A stretch of DNA of 64,000 nucleotides from Kibdelosporangium banguiense (GCF_017876405.1 NZ_JAGINW010000001.1:3857203-3921202), one strand, 5' to 3'; positions 1-8,319 are shown, counted from the stretch's first letter. The notes: generated from the sequence alone by a model not told the origin. Numbers and translations: made by a program.

Positions 1-785
1 CGAGCGCGGTAGTCGGTGCCGTTGATCGTGATGGCCCGGCCGCCGGGGTCGACGAGCCGCGGGAAGCCGACCAGTCCGGCGGGCCAACCGAGGGCCTCGG
101 CCATCGAGACCCAGGGCAAGAGGGAGGAGTCGCCGTTGTCCTGAGGGACGTCCTTTACGAGCGGGCGGTGGGTTGGGGTCGGGAGAGCGGCCGTGCCGGA
201 TCGCTTCGCCACGAGAATCGCGCGGGAACGCGTCTGGGGAACGCCGAACTCCTCGGCGGCGAGGTTTCCAGTGGCCACGGAGTAGCCCTCGCGGCGGAGA
301 ACGTCGGCGACGGCCTCCCAGACCGGTAACACGGTCGGAACCTGTTCAAACGCGGCCCATTCGGCAGGAGCGCCAGAGTCGAGCAGCGCGAGCATCCACC
401 TGAGCGGCTCCAGAACGAGCGCGGTCTGCTCGTCGGTGAACGCGAAGGTATCGACGGTGTGGCGGGCCTCCAGGCTCTTGATGCCGATCACGACGAGGTC
501 GAGGGTCTTTCGACCGGCGCCCTTCCCTCCTGGGGAGAAGGTCTGGCACGGCGGCGAGGCGATGAATCCGGGCACGCCGAGGAACTCGATCGGGTCGAAG
601 TCGCGGACGTCGCCCTCGTAGGTCGGAAGCCCAGCGGCGCGGCGGGTTTCGCATGCGTCGTGGTCCTTCTCAATGCCGCGGACCCGGAGGCCGAGGTCGC
701 GGGCGGCGACGTCCCATCCTCCAGGTCCGGCGAAGAGATCGGCGGCATCATATGTGCTGGTAGCGGTTTCTCGAAAGACGGCCAT
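1..785 (-). CDS. DNA (cytosine-5) methyltransferase, 3' end outside window
   Basis: Transfers a methyl group from SAM to C5 of cytosine in DNA, probably to protect phage DNA from host restriction. Reading from the ATG at 785 the frame stays open to position 1, so at least 261 residues are present and the C-terminus is missing. Motif I (FAGPGG, residues 18-23), motif IV PPCQ with catalytic Cys80, a variant motif VI (EQVP, about 147-150, instead of ENV) and motif VIII (QTRSR, about 184-188) are visible in the expected order. There is no Shine-Dalgarno before the ATG. Instead the conserved half of the bipartite early element ends 10 nt upstream, suggesting a leaderless mRNA. The family is certain; the target site cannot be read. 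Confidence 0.9.
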   Translation of the reverse strand, partial: MAVFRETATSTYDAADLFAGPGGWDVAARDLGLRVRGIEKDHDACETRRAAGLPTYEGDVRDFDPIEFLGVPGFIASPPCQTFSPGGKGAGRKTLDLVVIGIKSLEARHTVDTFAFTDEQTALVLEPLRWMLALLDSGAPAEWAAFEQVPTVLPVWEAVADVLRREGYSVATGNLAAEEFGVPQTRSRAILVAKRSGTAALPTPTHRPLVKDVPQDNGDSSLLPWVSMAEALGWPAGLVGFPRLVDPGGRAITINGTDYRA

Positions 786-1297
786 GGATGGGACGTCTGC
801 GAGTTAGGCGTCCGCCGGCCGGCGAACTTATTGCGAGTGCCGCGAACCCGGCTCGTCTAACTGGGCGAAGGAAGTGACTTACGGGGCGGATCGCGTTAGC
901 CTGGTCCTGTAGCTGTGGACGGTTCGGGAGTAGAGGCGAGAACCACCACGGCGGTGCGGAGATCCTAATTGTGGTCGCCGCCGACATTGTCAGACATAGT
1001 CCGCGAGCCAAGGAGCTAAAGTGCGGAGTGCAGGTCGTTGCCAGGCGTCCCGCCATCCCAGGGCTGGAGCGACCACTAAGACGTCCGGTAGGGCGTAGAC
1101 GGCGTTGCCGTCTTTCAGCCGTCAGGCTGACATGCGTGTGACCGCTCTAGTGACCCGAGCTGTGTGCGGCACGGAGGAGCGGAGTGCAGTGAAGCTGGGT
1201 GGTCGTGTCCTAAGGGCTCCCCAGTCCTAATAAGGCATGCACGGTGATTCTCCTGATCTAGCGATCAGAGCCCTGGGCTGTTAGCTGGTGAAGGGCT
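786..1297. other. Intergenic region with no convincing gene
   Basis: About 510 bases. I see no open frame with good start signals on either strand. It separates the minus-strand methyltransferase from a plus-strand gene. The only recognisable item is the partial early element at 791-803. Confidence 0.5.
791..803 (-). promoter_or_regulatory. Bipartite early element, partial copy (methyltransferase)
   Basis: Plus strand GGACGTCTGCGAG, that is CTCGCAGACGTCC on the coding strand, ending 10 nt (counted after GCAGA) before the methyltransferase ATG. The upstream TGAGCA half is not conserved here. Confidence 0.45.
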
Positions 1298-1561
1298 GTG
1301 TCCGTGTTGTCTTTCCTCGGCCCGGTCGGGCTTGTACTGCTTGCCATCGTCGCAGCGCTCTGGGTGAGCGCCATCGTGAACTCTGTCCTGGACAGGTCGG
1401 CAGCTGCTGACAAGAACGTGAAGGTTGTTGTGCGGCTTTTGCCGTGGCCTCGCGTTGAGATGGATATAACATGCAAAGACATCGAAGGGGAGGTACGCGG
1501 CGAAGGCCGCGCGCTTGAGCCGGAGGGTGGTGAGCCGTCGGCTGCCGACCCGAAGCAGTGA
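1298..1561 (+). CDS. Small membrane protein on the non-phage strand
   Basis: 87 residues from a GTG with AAGGG upstream. One strongly hydrophobic helix (about residues 6-28) is followed by an acidic, Pro/Gly-rich cytosolic tail. It runs opposite to the phage operons and is followed by two hairpins, an arrangement typical of prophage cargo genes expressed during lysogeny. I do not recognise a family. Similar isolated plus-strand membrane proteins occur at 4694, 47241, 57923 and 58276. Confidence 0.5.
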   Translation: MSVLSFLGPVGLVLLAIVAALWVSAIVNSVLDRSAAADKNVKVVVRLLPWPRVEMDITCKDIEGEVRGEGRALEPEGGEPSAADPKQ

Positions 1562-1593
1562 TCTACGGGCGTGCGGGTGGCGAGGCCGAGGGC

Positions 1594-1617
1594 GAAACCC
1601 CACTCACAGTGGGTTTT
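1594..1617. terminator. Hairpin AAACCCCACT...GTGGGTTTT
   Basis: Inverted repeat with T-rich 3' side, just downstream of the plus-strand gene ending at 1561. It is the first of a pair flanking an AT-rich stretch. Confidence 0.55.
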
Positions 1618-1683
1618 CTGCCTGTTCTGTCATCTATACCTATATGAAACGTCTCTATATAAGGAATAACGGACCAGGGCGTC

Positions 1684-1708
1684 AAAATCCCACTGTCAGT
1701 GGGGTTTT
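1684..1708. terminator. Hairpin AAAATCCCACT...AGTGGGGTTTT
   Basis: Near-perfect inverted repeat with A-tract and T-tract flanks, so it could terminate both strands. It is the second hairpin of the pair; the 66-nt AT-rich segment between them (1618-1683) contains TATAT promoter-like sequence. The same architecture recurs at 32580-32697. Confidence 0.55.
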
Positions 1709-1818
1709 AAACGACGTGGGCGCCCGGTCGGCTCCTACCCGCGTGCGTCACTCGGCTACCGTGAACCTCTCGGTGGCGAGGCCGCCGTCACCGGGCGGAG
1801 AACAGCGGCCTCGTGTCC

Positions 1819-2031
1819 TCAGTATCCAATCAGGACGTGCCAGTCGGCGTGATACTCGGTCCGGTCCGCCGTCACGACCGATCCGCATCGGGAGCAGATG
1901 ACCAACGGAACGCCCTGGGGGATCTCGGAGAAGGTCGCCGGGACCGCCGACGGCGATGCTGGCTGAGGTGCCTGGCCTGGGGCATCTCCGCGACGGCGCG
2001 CGGCGACGAGCTCATCATGGAAGCGACTCAC
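1819..2031 (-). CDS. Small Zn-binding phage protein
   Basis: 70 residues. The C-terminal half carries CSRCG and a following His cluster (H..WH), a likely single Zn-binding treble-clef or ribbon. GTG start overlaps the TGA of the upstream gene (GTGA), so it is translationally coupled. It is the last gene of a run of overlapping small genes (1819-4305) typical of actinophage early regions. Function unknown. Confidence 0.7.
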   Translation of the reverse strand: MSRFHDELVAARRRGDAPGQAPQPASPSAVPATFSEIPQGVPLVICSRCGSVVTADRTEYHADWHVLIGY

Positions 2032-2393
2032 CAGGTTCTGTCCTCGCCCACTGCTGCCAGGAGGGCGTGCAGGTCGGAGACGAGGAGGCGGGCGGCGTCG
2101 CCGTCGAGCCCGAAGGAGTGGATGCGCTCCGGGTCGGTGTTCCCGCCGTTGGCGACTCGCCGGTCCAGTTCGTCGAGGTAAGCGCCGACCCTCTCAGCCG
2201 GCCCTGTGACGCGTCCGCGGAGGGCCTCGACGACAACGGCAGCCCAGTGGTCCTCGCGGCTCTTCCCCGGTCGCCCGGTTGCCCAGTGGCCACATCGGCA
2301 GGTCCATCCCGCGGCCACCCGCATACCGGATGTCTCGCGGTGCTCGTGGAGAACCCGGCGGATCGTTGAAACGCGTTCGACGTCGTTCACCAT
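2028..2393 (-). CDS. Small Zn-binding phage protein
   Basis: 121 residues. It contains CRCGHW followed by a downstream H, consistent with metal binding, and a helical C-terminal half rich in Asp/Leu. ATG start overlaps the stop of the upstream gene. It is coupled at both ends to its neighbours. I do not recognise a characterised family. Confidence 0.7.
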   Translation of the reverse strand: MVNDVERVSTIRRVLHEHRETSGMRVAAGWTCRCGHWATGRPGKSREDHWAAVVVEALRGRVTGPAERVGAYLDELDRRVANGGNTDPERIHSFGLDGDAARLLVSDLHALLAAVGEDRTW

Positions 2394-2785
2394 CGCTGGG
2401 TCGCCTTCGCGTCTGCCAGTTCCAGGTCAGCGTCGCAGTTCGGGCATGAGTCGGTCAGCCGGTACTCATGCGGGCACTTCGTCCGGCTTGCGACGTCCCG
2501 GCCAGGGCCGGAGATCCAATACTTCGGGTCGGCCTTGATGTCGGCCACCGTCGGGGCATCGGTTCGCAGCTGCTCGGTCCGCGTCTCCAGCGCGAGCGTG
2601 AGCGGGTGCTGGTTGGACTCCCGGGCCAACACGTACGGAGCAGTCAGACCACCGATGCGGATACCGCCGGGGACGTGGTCGAGGACGTACTTGGCTTCGA
2701 TCTCGGCGATGGCCTTGACGAAGGAGGCTGCCTTACGGGCCTCGTCGGGGTCGAGGAGCGTGATGAGGGCGGGCGGGTAGGTCAC
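2387..2785 (-). CDS. Hypothetical early phage protein with CPxC motif
   Basis: 132 residues from a GTG. A helical N-terminal half is followed by a C-terminal KCPHE...CPNC segment that probably binds zinc. It sits in the overlapping early gene run and almost touches the gene before it (stop at 2786). Function not recognised. Confidence 0.7.
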   Translation of the reverse strand: MTYPPALITLLDPDEARKAASFVKAIAEIEAKYVLDHVPGGIRIGGLTAPYVLARESNQHPLTLALETRTEQLRTDAPTVADIKADPKYWISGPGRDVASRTKCPHEYRLTDSCPNCDADLELADAKATQRW

Positions 2786-3118
2786 TCAGGCCTCCTTGTT
2801 CGGGTCGTGTAAACGGTGCAGAGCGTGAAGCGCCTCGGTCAGCACGGTGTGCGCCTCGGCCAGAAGGTGCGATTCCTGACTGTTCAAACAGGCCGCACCG
2901 CAGAGGCTCGGCGCGCCACAGCAACGGAATGCGCGGAGCCGGGTAGGGAACTCCGCCATGCGGTCGGCCACTGCGGAACTTGAGCGCCGGACGGGCTCCC
3001 GACGGACGTCCGGACTACGCAACTCGGCGGCCAGCTCGCCCGCGTCGCGGAAGTGAACGACGGCCGTGTGTTCCAAGGCATCCCGCTCTACAGGGCCGAG
3101 CTGGCCCAGGGCGTTCAG
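2786..3118 (-). CDS. Hypothetical Cys-rich phage protein, start uncertain
   Basis: About 110 residues. A CCGAPSLCGAAC cluster and a helical C-terminus are visible. No ATG or GTG is available after the upstream stop. A CTG at 3118 overlaps the upstream TGA and has GGAAGGGA about 7 nt before it; a TTG at 3076 is the alternative. The reading frame fills the space between its neighbours exactly, supporting a real gene. Confidence 0.5.
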   Translation of the reverse strand: MNALGQLGPVERDALEHTAVVHFRDAGELAAELRSPDVRREPVRRSSSAVADRMAEFPTRLRAFRCCGAPSLCGAACLNSQESHLLAEAHTVLTEALHALHRLHDPNKEA

Positions 3119-3756
3119 TTGAATGTCCCTTCCGTGATGAGCTTCTCGATCCGGGCGGCCGTGTCGGCCAGGGCCTGGCCTCCGGCCTTGCGCTCGCCGT
3201 CGGTGCTGTTGGGCATCCAGAACCGGCCACTCTCGGCCAAGTCCTCCAGGAATGCGGCCAACTCGCGGAGGCGGGCGGGCGGTACGCCGGCGGGCTCGCT
3301 CGGGTCGGCGTCGCCGAGGTGCTTCTCTGCGTCGTCGCGGGCCTCGTCCTCGACGCCGAAGCCGACATCCGCCGCGCCGCACGAGCATCGCCAGTCGATG
3401 AGAGGCAGGCCGGTTGCGTCGTTCCTTGAGGCGGGCCAGGCCACGAAGCGGATGCTGTGTTCGTGTGAGGCCGCACACCCGACGTCCCCGCACCCGAGGT
3501 CGGGATGGGCCTTCACGTGGCCCACCGAGACACATGGCTCGCAGTGGCCGGGGTCGCCGACGGACTGGCGCTCCGGGTTGCTTCCCGCGTGTCGGTGCGG
3601 GAACTGGCGGTAGGGGAAGTCAGTCAGCTCGCGACATCGGCAAGCGCGAGGGCCGTCCGGGTCCCCGTAGCAGTCCCAGCACCGCTGAGTGCAGTTGACG
3701 AAGTGGCTGCCGTCGGCCAGCGGGCCGGCGCAACAGCGACGCTCTAACGTAGTCAC
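3115..3756 (-). CDS. Cys/His-rich phage protein
   Basis: 213 residues from a GTG overlapping the upstream stop (GTGA). It has at least ten cysteines in the first half (RRCC, CWDCYG, CRCRE, HCEPC, CGDVGC), suggesting two or more Zn sites, then a helical C-terminal region resembling a small domain of other early phage proteins. Function unknown; nucleic-acid binding is only a guess from the metal sites. Confidence 0.65.
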   Translation of the reverse strand: MTTLERRCCAGPLADGSHFVNCTQRCWDCYGDPDGPRACRCRELTDFPYRQFPHRHAGSNPERQSVGDPGHCEPCVSVGHVKAHPDLGCGDVGCAASHEHSIRFVAWPASRNDATGLPLIDWRCSCGAADVGFGVEDEARDDAEKHLGDADPSEPAGVPPARLRELAAFLEDLAESGRFWMPNSTDGERKAGGQALADTAARIEKLITEGTFN

Positions 3757-3959
3757 CTTGGGTCGCTCCACTTCTGTCCATTGCGGAGGGCGTTGAGCCA
3801 GCGGCGGATGTCGTGGCGGGTGTGGCTCTGCCACAGTGCGATGGAGAAGCCGCGGTGGGTGAGGTCGTCGAGTGCCTCCTGGGCGAAGTCCTGGCGGCCC
3901 TGCTCGTAGGCATCCCGGATCGCGCGGGCGCCAAGGTCGGCGACAGTCTGTTCAGCCAC
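3753..3959 (-). CDS. Small hypothetical phage protein
   Basis: 68 residues from a GTG, overlapping both neighbours by a few bases. It is helical and charged (RDAYEQGRQDFAQEAL) with no metal-binding residues. Family not recognised. Confidence 0.6.
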   Translation of the reverse strand: MAEQTVADLGARAIRDAYEQGRQDFAQEALDDLTHRGFSIALWQSHTRHDIRRWLNALRNGQKWSDPR

Positions 3960-4305
3960 GGTGTGCCGTCCTGCGGTCGAGGTCCTCGGCCCACGCCGTC
4001 GCCGTGGCTGCGAGCTGGATGAGCATGGAGCGGAGGGCGCCGGGGTCGTCTTGGGCGAGAGTCGCGAAGACGTCCTTCAGGACTAGGTCCGGCCAGCAGA
4101 GCAGGCCCTCACGCTCGCGCTCAGTGGTGATCCGAAAGGCCTCTCCGGCGGCGGCCAGCCAGGCAACTCCGGTGTTATCCGGCAGGCTCAGGACGCCGTC
4201 CCGATATACCTGGAGACTGCGCTCCTCGGACACGTCGCCGAGTACGTACGGCGTTTCCGGAGTGGCCTCGACGGTTTCGGTGTCCTTGATCGGGTGCTCG
4301 CTCAT
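3952..4305 (-). CDS. Hypothetical phage protein, first gene of the 4.3-1.8 kb operon
   Basis: 117 residues, acidic N-terminus then mixed helix/strand; no motif recognised. There is no usable Shine-Dalgarno. The ATG lies exactly 10 nt after the GCAGA of a bipartite early element, so the whole run of overlapping genes down to 1819 is probably one transcript starting here. Confidence 0.65.
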   Translation of the reverse strand: MSEHPIKDTETVEATPETPYVLGDVSEERSLQVYRDGVLSLPDNTGVAWLAAAGEAFRITTEREREGLLCWPDLVLKDVFATLAQDDPGALRSMLIQLAATATAWAEDLDRRTAHRG

Positions 4306-4311
4306 AGTCCT

Positions 4312-4341
4312 GACGTCTGCGCGGCGGAGGACGTTTGCTCA
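4312..4341 (-). promoter_or_regulatory. Bipartite early element
   Basis: Coding-strand TGAGCA-N12-CGCGCAGACGTC, ending 10 nt before the ATG at 4305. Consistent with a phage promoter and a leaderless transcript; promoter activity is inferred. Confidence 0.6.
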
Positions 4342-4693
4342 GGCGGGACCCCTGCGGTCAAGGCGAGGTATGCCGGGATCGCTGGTCTCTGCGCTACACT
4401 TGCCATTGAAAGGGAACGGACTTGGGCGACCGGTAGGTGCCTAAGTCCGGGCAATGCCATGACCGCATTAGGAGGTGCGGAGGACTAGCAGCTCGGGCGC
4501 ACTAGCGCAGCTGCTCTCAAGTTCCGCTCTGTTCTCTCGCAACCTGACGAAGCACCACATCTTGGTTCCGCTACTGGGATCATCCGACGCGAGAGCCTGC
4601 CGCGCAGGTGGACCTTGGTTCAACCAGCCCAATTCGCTGGTCGAGCTGAGGTGTGCCGCAGTCTCGACCAGCAATGGTGAAAGGTCCATTGCG
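4342..4693. other. Divergent intergenic region
   Basis: About 350 bases between the minus-strand early operon and the plus-strand gene at 4694. No gene is visible. It must hold the promoter of the plus-strand gene, but I cannot point to convincing boxes. Confidence 0.4.
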
Positions 4694-4924
4694 ATGGTCG
4701 ACATAATCGCACCGATTGTCGGTGCTATCTCACTTCTCGGCGCCGCTGGCTTCAGGTTCGCCACCGCCCGTTTGTTCGTTAAGCACGCCGCGAAGAAGGA
4801 TCTCCCCGCCATCGCCCGGGAGATGTACCGGCCAAGACTCCAGTTTGGCGGGAAATCCGATCCTGCAGACTCGACGACTCAAGACCAAGACGGCAAGGAA
4901 GACGAACCTGGTCCTGGGTCATAG
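4694..4924 (+). CDS. Small membrane protein on the non-phage strand
   Basis: 76 residues from an ATG preceded by AAAGG. A hydrophobic helix (about residues 3-20) is followed by a basic stretch and a Gln/Asp/Gly-rich tail. The frame is open further upstream, but only this start gives a membrane-type N-terminus. Like the gene at 1298 it opposes the phage operons. Role unknown. Confidence 0.45.
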   Translation: MVDIIAPIVGAISLLGAAGFRFATARLFVKHAAKKDLPAIAREMYRPRLQFGGKSDPADSTTQDQDGKEDEPGPGS

Positions 4925-4937
4925 GAGCACAGTCGTT

Positions 4938-5150
4938 CTAGCGAAATTTCCGGTCGGGGTCGGCGAAGCCGTGTCGTCTCAGCGCGGCAACACCGTTCTT
5001 CCAGCTCCGACAGTCCGAAGGCGTCGAGGCGAGCACAGTGACGAAATCGCCCGCTCCAGTTCGGATGACGTAGTGGTTCTTTTTGTTGCGTTCCACCTGA
5101 AAGCCCTGATCTTTGGCCTGGCGCACGAGGTGGCCGGTCTTCTTGTCCAT
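4938..5150 (-). CDS. HicA-like (YcfA) small protein
   Basis: 70 residues from an ATG with GGGAG upstream. The pattern GF.VER.KKNHYVI and DC.SWKNG..ALRRHG fits the dsRBD-like HicA fold, in which a His supports mRNA cleavage. No HicB antitoxin lies next to it, so it may be a solitary RNA-binding derivative rather than a toxin. An operator-like palindrome lies at 5198-5213, about 50 bases upstream. Confidence 0.55.
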   Translation of the reverse strand: MDKKTGHLVRQAKDQGFQVERNKKNHYVIRTGAGDFVTVLASTPSDCRSWKNGVAALRRHGFADPDRKFR

Positions 5151-5197
5151 GTCGGTCTCCCTGTGGGCCGGTCGCTCCGCTAACGAATGACGAAGCG

Positions 5198-5213
5198 ACC
5201 GAAAGATCTCGGT
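5198..5213. promoter_or_regulatory. Dispersed palindrome, copy 1
   Basis: ACCGAAAGATCTCGGT, one mismatch from ACCGAGA-NN-TCTCGGT. Lies upstream of the HicA-like gene. Confidence 0.55.
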
Positions 5214-5220
5214 GGAAAGG

Positions 5221-5871
5221 TCACGCCTCGACCATCTGGGTCCCGCAAGGGCAGGAGGGGAGCCCGATGGCAATCCACTTGGCAGTGGTCCGGACGGTGT
5301 AGCCGTCCTCCGGGCAAACCAGCTTGAGCATCCGAGTTCCTTGAGGCTTAGGGCCGGAGGAGATCCGGCCGCCGTCGCCGTCCGCGCCACCGGGACCGGC
5401 CGGGACGGGCTGCTTGGTGCGCATGAGCGTCGCGGCGGTGAGCGCGCCGTGCGGGTACTCGCCCAGCGTCTCGGCGAGGCAGACGAACTCGGCGGCCAGC
5501 TCGACCGAAGCGGTCGTGGCGGTCATCTTGCCCTGCAAGCCGAGCCGGGTGGCGGCTTCGGCGAAGGCGCCCTTGTGGCCGTGCTGGCAGTCGTCGGCCG
5601 CGTGGATCAGCTCGTGGAGCAGGATGTCCAGGATTCTCGCGGTGTCGTTGACCTCTGGCGAGATGAAGATGTGGTTGACGTTGTCCTCGGAGGCGCGCTT
5701 TGCCCAGCACTGGCCAAGGATGTTCTTGCTCTCGGCCTTGGAGCCGAAGCCGAAGCCGACCGAGACGTGGATCTTCTCGGGCAGCGGCATGCCGACCTCG
5801 ACGAAGCGGGGGCGGAGGGCCTCGATTGCGTTGTGGAGCCACATCTCGCGGGTGGTGGTGGGAGCGGTCAT
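5221..5871 (-). CDS. SprT-like zinc metalloprotease
   Basis: 216 residues from an ATG with AGGAGG. HELIHAADD with a downstream His (about residues 86-105) is a zincin HExxH active site as in SprT/Spartan-type proteins, and the C-terminal CPEDG...CPCG is a Zn ribbon like the one in SprT. Members cut DNA-protein crosslinks in cellular organisms; phage versions are widespread but uncharacterised. Two operator palindromes and two GTGTAAAC sites lie within 140 bases upstream, so the gene is probably regulated. Confidence 0.8.
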   Translation of the reverse strand: MTAPTTTREMWLHNAIEALRPRFVEVGMPLPEKIHVSVGFGFGSKAESKNILGQCWAKRASEDNVNHIFISPEVNDTARILDILLHELIHAADDCQHGHKGAFAEAATRLGLQGKMTATTASVELAAEFVCLAETLGEYPHGALTAATLMRTKQPVPAGPGGADGDGGRISSGPKPQGTRMLKLVCPEDGYTVRTTAKWIAIGLPSCPCGTQMVEA

Positions 5872-5923
5872 CGGGGGCCTCCTTGGCTCTGTGGCCCTTT
5901 GTGGGCCGGACAAGACAAAAGCT

Positions 5924-5939
5924 ACCGAGAATTCTCGGT
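5924..5939. promoter_or_regulatory. Dispersed palindrome, copy 2 (perfect)
   Basis: ACCGAGAATTCTCGGT, a perfect 16-bp palindrome upstream of the SprT-like gene. A GTGTAAACG site follows at 5950-5958. Confidence 0.65.
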
Positions 5940-5993
5940 GGATGCAAGAGTGTAAACGGTGTGCTCGTCGTCACGTGTTTACACGTGGCGCTC

Positions 5994-6009
5994 ACCGAGA
6001 TTTCTCGGT
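5994..6009. promoter_or_regulatory. Dispersed palindrome, copy 3
   Basis: ACCGAGATTTCTCGGT, 70 bp (centre to centre) from copy 2, with an inverted GTTTACAC at 5977-5984 between them. The pair looks like a cooperative operator. Confidence 0.65.
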
Positions 6010-6045
6010 ACGGTCACGTGTGTGGATGCACTCCTGAAACACAAA

Positions 6046-6078
6046 GAGCCCCCGCCTCCACGCGGGAGACGGGGGCTC
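6046..6078 (-). terminator. Rho-independent terminator
   Basis: GAGCCCCCGTCTCCC / GGAGGCGGGGGCTC stem followed on the minus strand by TTTGTGTTT. It ends the lipoprotein transcript. The same stem sequence recurs in several phage terminators. Confidence 0.8.
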
Positions 6079-6097
6079 GATCGAGCTGATAGGGGCG

Positions 6098-6733
6098 CTA
6101 GCGGAAGAGCTTCTGGACGTCGGTGAAGGTGGCGTCAGCGGCTGTGTCGCCGTTCGGGCTGAACTGGAATACGACGGAGTCCAGGCCCTCCTTGCGGAGG
6201 GTGAACTTGGATGTCATCTTCGCCGAAGTGCCCGCGACGAGCTGGCCCGGCAGGTCAGATGCGCCGCCGTTGCTCACCGCCCAGCCGGTCGCCTTATAGC
6301 GGTTCACGCCGTAGAGAAGCGAAGCGCGGACACTGCTCTTCTCGGCCGGGAAGGAAAACGTAGCGTTACTGCGATTTGTGATCTCGGTGGTGATTGTTGC
6401 CAAAGTGTTCTCGGTGGGGTCGGAGTCGTATATGGCCGGGTCTGCCGCACCGGAAGTTGCAGAGACGATTTGGACCTGAATGTCGTCTGGCAGGGTGATC
6501 GGGGCCGTTGCCGGGCCGGTCAAGACTGGTGCGTGTCCCTCGCAGAATGCCTTGTGTGCATTGAGAAAGCCCGGGTCGGAGCACTGGGCTGGGTCGAGGC
6601 CGGCGTCCTGGGACGCTGCTGGCGGAGTGGCTCCAGCGGCTCCTGGAGAAGGAGCGTCGCTGCCTCCGCAGGCGGTCAGGGTCAGGGCGCCGGCCAGCGC
6701 CACAAGGCCGACCGAGAACGTTGAGGTGGGCAT
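6098..6733 (-). CDS. Secreted lipoprotein
   Basis: 211 residues. The N-terminus is a signal peptide ending in the lipobox LTAC-GG (Cys about 21), followed by a Ser/Pro/Ala linker. The remainder is a beta-rich domain of the DUF4352 telokin-like type (T.ITNRSN..F.F). It should be anchored outside the cell membrane. Such a gene in the early arm suggests superinfection exclusion or host surface modification rather than virion assembly. Confidence 0.7.
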   Translation of the reverse strand: MPTSTFSVGLVALAGALTLTACGGSDAPSPGAAGATPPAASQDAGLDPAQCSDPGFLNAHKAFCEGHAPVLTGPATAPITLPDDIQVQIVSATSGAADPAIYDSDPTENTLATITTEITNRSNATFSFPAEKSSVRASLLYGVNRYKATGWAVSNGGASDLPGQLVAGTSAKMTSKFTLRKEGLDSVVFQFSPNGDTAADATFTDVQKLFR

Positions 6734-6749
6734 GGCGCCCGACTTTACG

Positions 6750-7355
6750 TCACCGCGGACGCTTCGAGAACCGTGCCCGGTCCAACAAGAACGCGATGAG
6801 CGGACCGACAGAGCCCGCGGGGATCACCACCACGTCGTCGCCGTCGTTGATGTCGAAGACGAAGGCACTCTCCCGGCCGTGATCTGCACACTCGCGCTCG
6901 GCGTAGTAGACGTCGAGGACGTCCCCTGCGTAGTCGGTCGCGCGGAAGCGGTTCTCCTTCCCGGGCAGTGAGGTCAGGCCGTCGAACTGTTCGGGGGTGA
7001 GCTGACCGGGGACCTTCTCGTCCTCGGCGCCGAGTGTGGTATCCGCATCGGAAGCCCAGCGGGTCAGCTCCTCGTCGGACTCCAACAGCGCGCGGAACTG
7101 AGCGTCGATCAGTTCGTCCGGCTCTGCGGGCTTGTAGTCGTCGCGGAACGGCTCGACGACATCGAGGCCGAGCCACCGGTTACCGTGGTTCGTAGAGACC
7201 GCGACGACCTCGACCTCCTCGCCCTGCTCTACCTTTGTGCGCTGCTCGATCACGGTGACGATGTCACCCTCGGCCAGTTCGGTCGCGTAGGGCTCGTCGA
7301 CCAGGACGCGGACCTTGTCGCCGGGTCGGTAGTCGGGAGTGGCGGTACCAGGCAT
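6750..7355 (-). CDS. Hypothetical protein with KOW/SH3-like N-terminus
   Basis: 201 residues from an ATG with GAGGAGAG. The N-terminal 65 residues (PGDKVRVL..., EGDIVTVIEQ, RWLGLDVVEPF) read like an SH3-like barrel; the rest is acidic and helical and ends in a strand-rich part with DGDDVVVIPAG. The neighbour at 7438 has a related layout. Function unknown. Confidence 0.6.
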   Translation of the reverse strand: MPGTATPDYRPGDKVRVLVDEPYATELAEGDIVTVIEQRTKVEQGEEVEVVAVSTNHGNRWLGLDVVEPFRDDYKPAEPDELIDAQFRALLESDEELTRWASDADTTLGAEDEKVPGQLTPEQFDGLTSLPGKENRFRATDYAGDVLDVYYAERECADHGRESAFVFDINDGDDVVVIPAGSVGPLIAFLLDRARFSKRPR

Positions 7356-7380
7356 TGATCTCTCCTCGGGATGGGAAAAG

Positions 7381-7420
7381 GCCCGGCCGCCGGGACACAG
7401 TGGTCAACCGGCGGCCGGGC
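7381..7420 (-). terminator. GC-rich hairpin between 7438 and 7355
   Basis: GCCCGGCCGCCGG / CCGGCGGCCGGGC, 13-bp stem with a 14-nt loop, directly after the stop of the gene ending at 7438. No long T-run. Confidence 0.6.
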
Positions 7421-7437
7421 TTCGGCTCAGAGGTGGG

Positions 7438-8319
7438 TCAGCGTGCGGTGTGGTCGACCTTCGCCGCGGCGAGGTAGGCGATTACGCGGTCGATGTCGCT
7501 GCTGGTCAGGAAGGAGGTCTCCCCGTTGACGTCGATCTCCACGACGTCGTCGTCATCCGTCCGGTCTCGGCGGATCTCAAGGTCCCGGACAGACAAGCTG
7601 CTTTCGGTGGCCTTGCGGGCCCCCTCCAGCGTCAGCGGAGCGGAGACGGCGGTCGTCTCGACGCGCGGAACAGGCTTGTGCTCCGACAGGATGAACTCGG
7701 CTACGCCGATGAGGTCGTCGAGGTGGACGTCCTTGCCGAGCATCGCATGCGCGGCGTGTGCGGCCTGGAGCCGCTTCGGGTCGATGAGGACCTCGGCGGT
7801 CTCAGGCTTCGACTGGTCGGCGATGGTGCTCACGAGTGCGGGTCCCATTCGCTCAACCTGGGTTGCGACGTACTGGGTCCCTGCCACGTTTACACGGAAC
7901 CGGCGCGGCATGTGTCCGTTCGCCGGGGTGGCCGCCTCCACAGTCCCGATCTTGCCGATTGCGATGCGGTCTGTCTGTGGAGCAACGGCGACGATGCGGA
8001 CCCGGTCGCCGACACTGGGCTTTACAGCCTGAGTCAGCGGCGGATGCGCCACGTTGAAACGGCCGGAACGCGGCGGTCGGGCCTCGGACAGAAGCTCGCG
8101 CTCCCAGGACTCCAGGGCGTGATCGATGCTCTTGGCACGGACAATGATCGGGCCAGCAAGGCTGCTCGTATTGGGGATACCGACGATGTAAGCGCCCGTG
8201 TGCCCGATCCCGGTACGGCCGAGGAACCTGCCCTGGCGTCCGATGAAGCGGCGGTCGATCGAGGACTCGACGTCGCGGATGATGACGCGGTCTTCGCGGC
8301 TGAAGGTGTCGGTGGTCAA
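7438..8319 (-). CDS. Hypothetical protein with two SH3-like segments
   Basis: 293 residues from a TTG with GGAGCG upstream. Two segments (REDRVIIRD...GRQGRFLG and VGDRVRIVAV...GKIGTVEAA) look like KOW/SH3 barrels, and the C-terminus has DDDDVVEIDVNGE, shared in pattern with the gene at 6750. A bipartite early element lies at 8363-8393. Possibly nucleic-acid associated; function unknown. Confidence 0.6.
   Translation of the reverse strand: MTTDTFSREDRVIIRDVESSIDRRFIGRQGRFLGRTGIGHTGAYIVGIPNTSSLAGPIIVRAKSIDHALESWERELLSEARPPRSGRFNVAHPPLTQAVKPSVGDRVRIVAVAPQTDRIAIGKIGTVEAATPANGHMPRRFRVNVAGTQYVATQVERMGPALVSTIADQSKPETAEVLIDPKRLQAAHAAHAMLGKDVHLDDLIGVAEFILSEHKPVPRVETTAVSAPLTLEGARKATESSLSVRDLEIRRDRTDDDDVVEIDVNGETSFLTSSDIDRVIAYLAAAKVDHTAR

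Noticed and set aside
4938..5150. HicA-like protein as half of a toxin-antitoxin pair
   Set aside because: No HicB-like partner next to it; recorded as a solitary HicA-like gene only.
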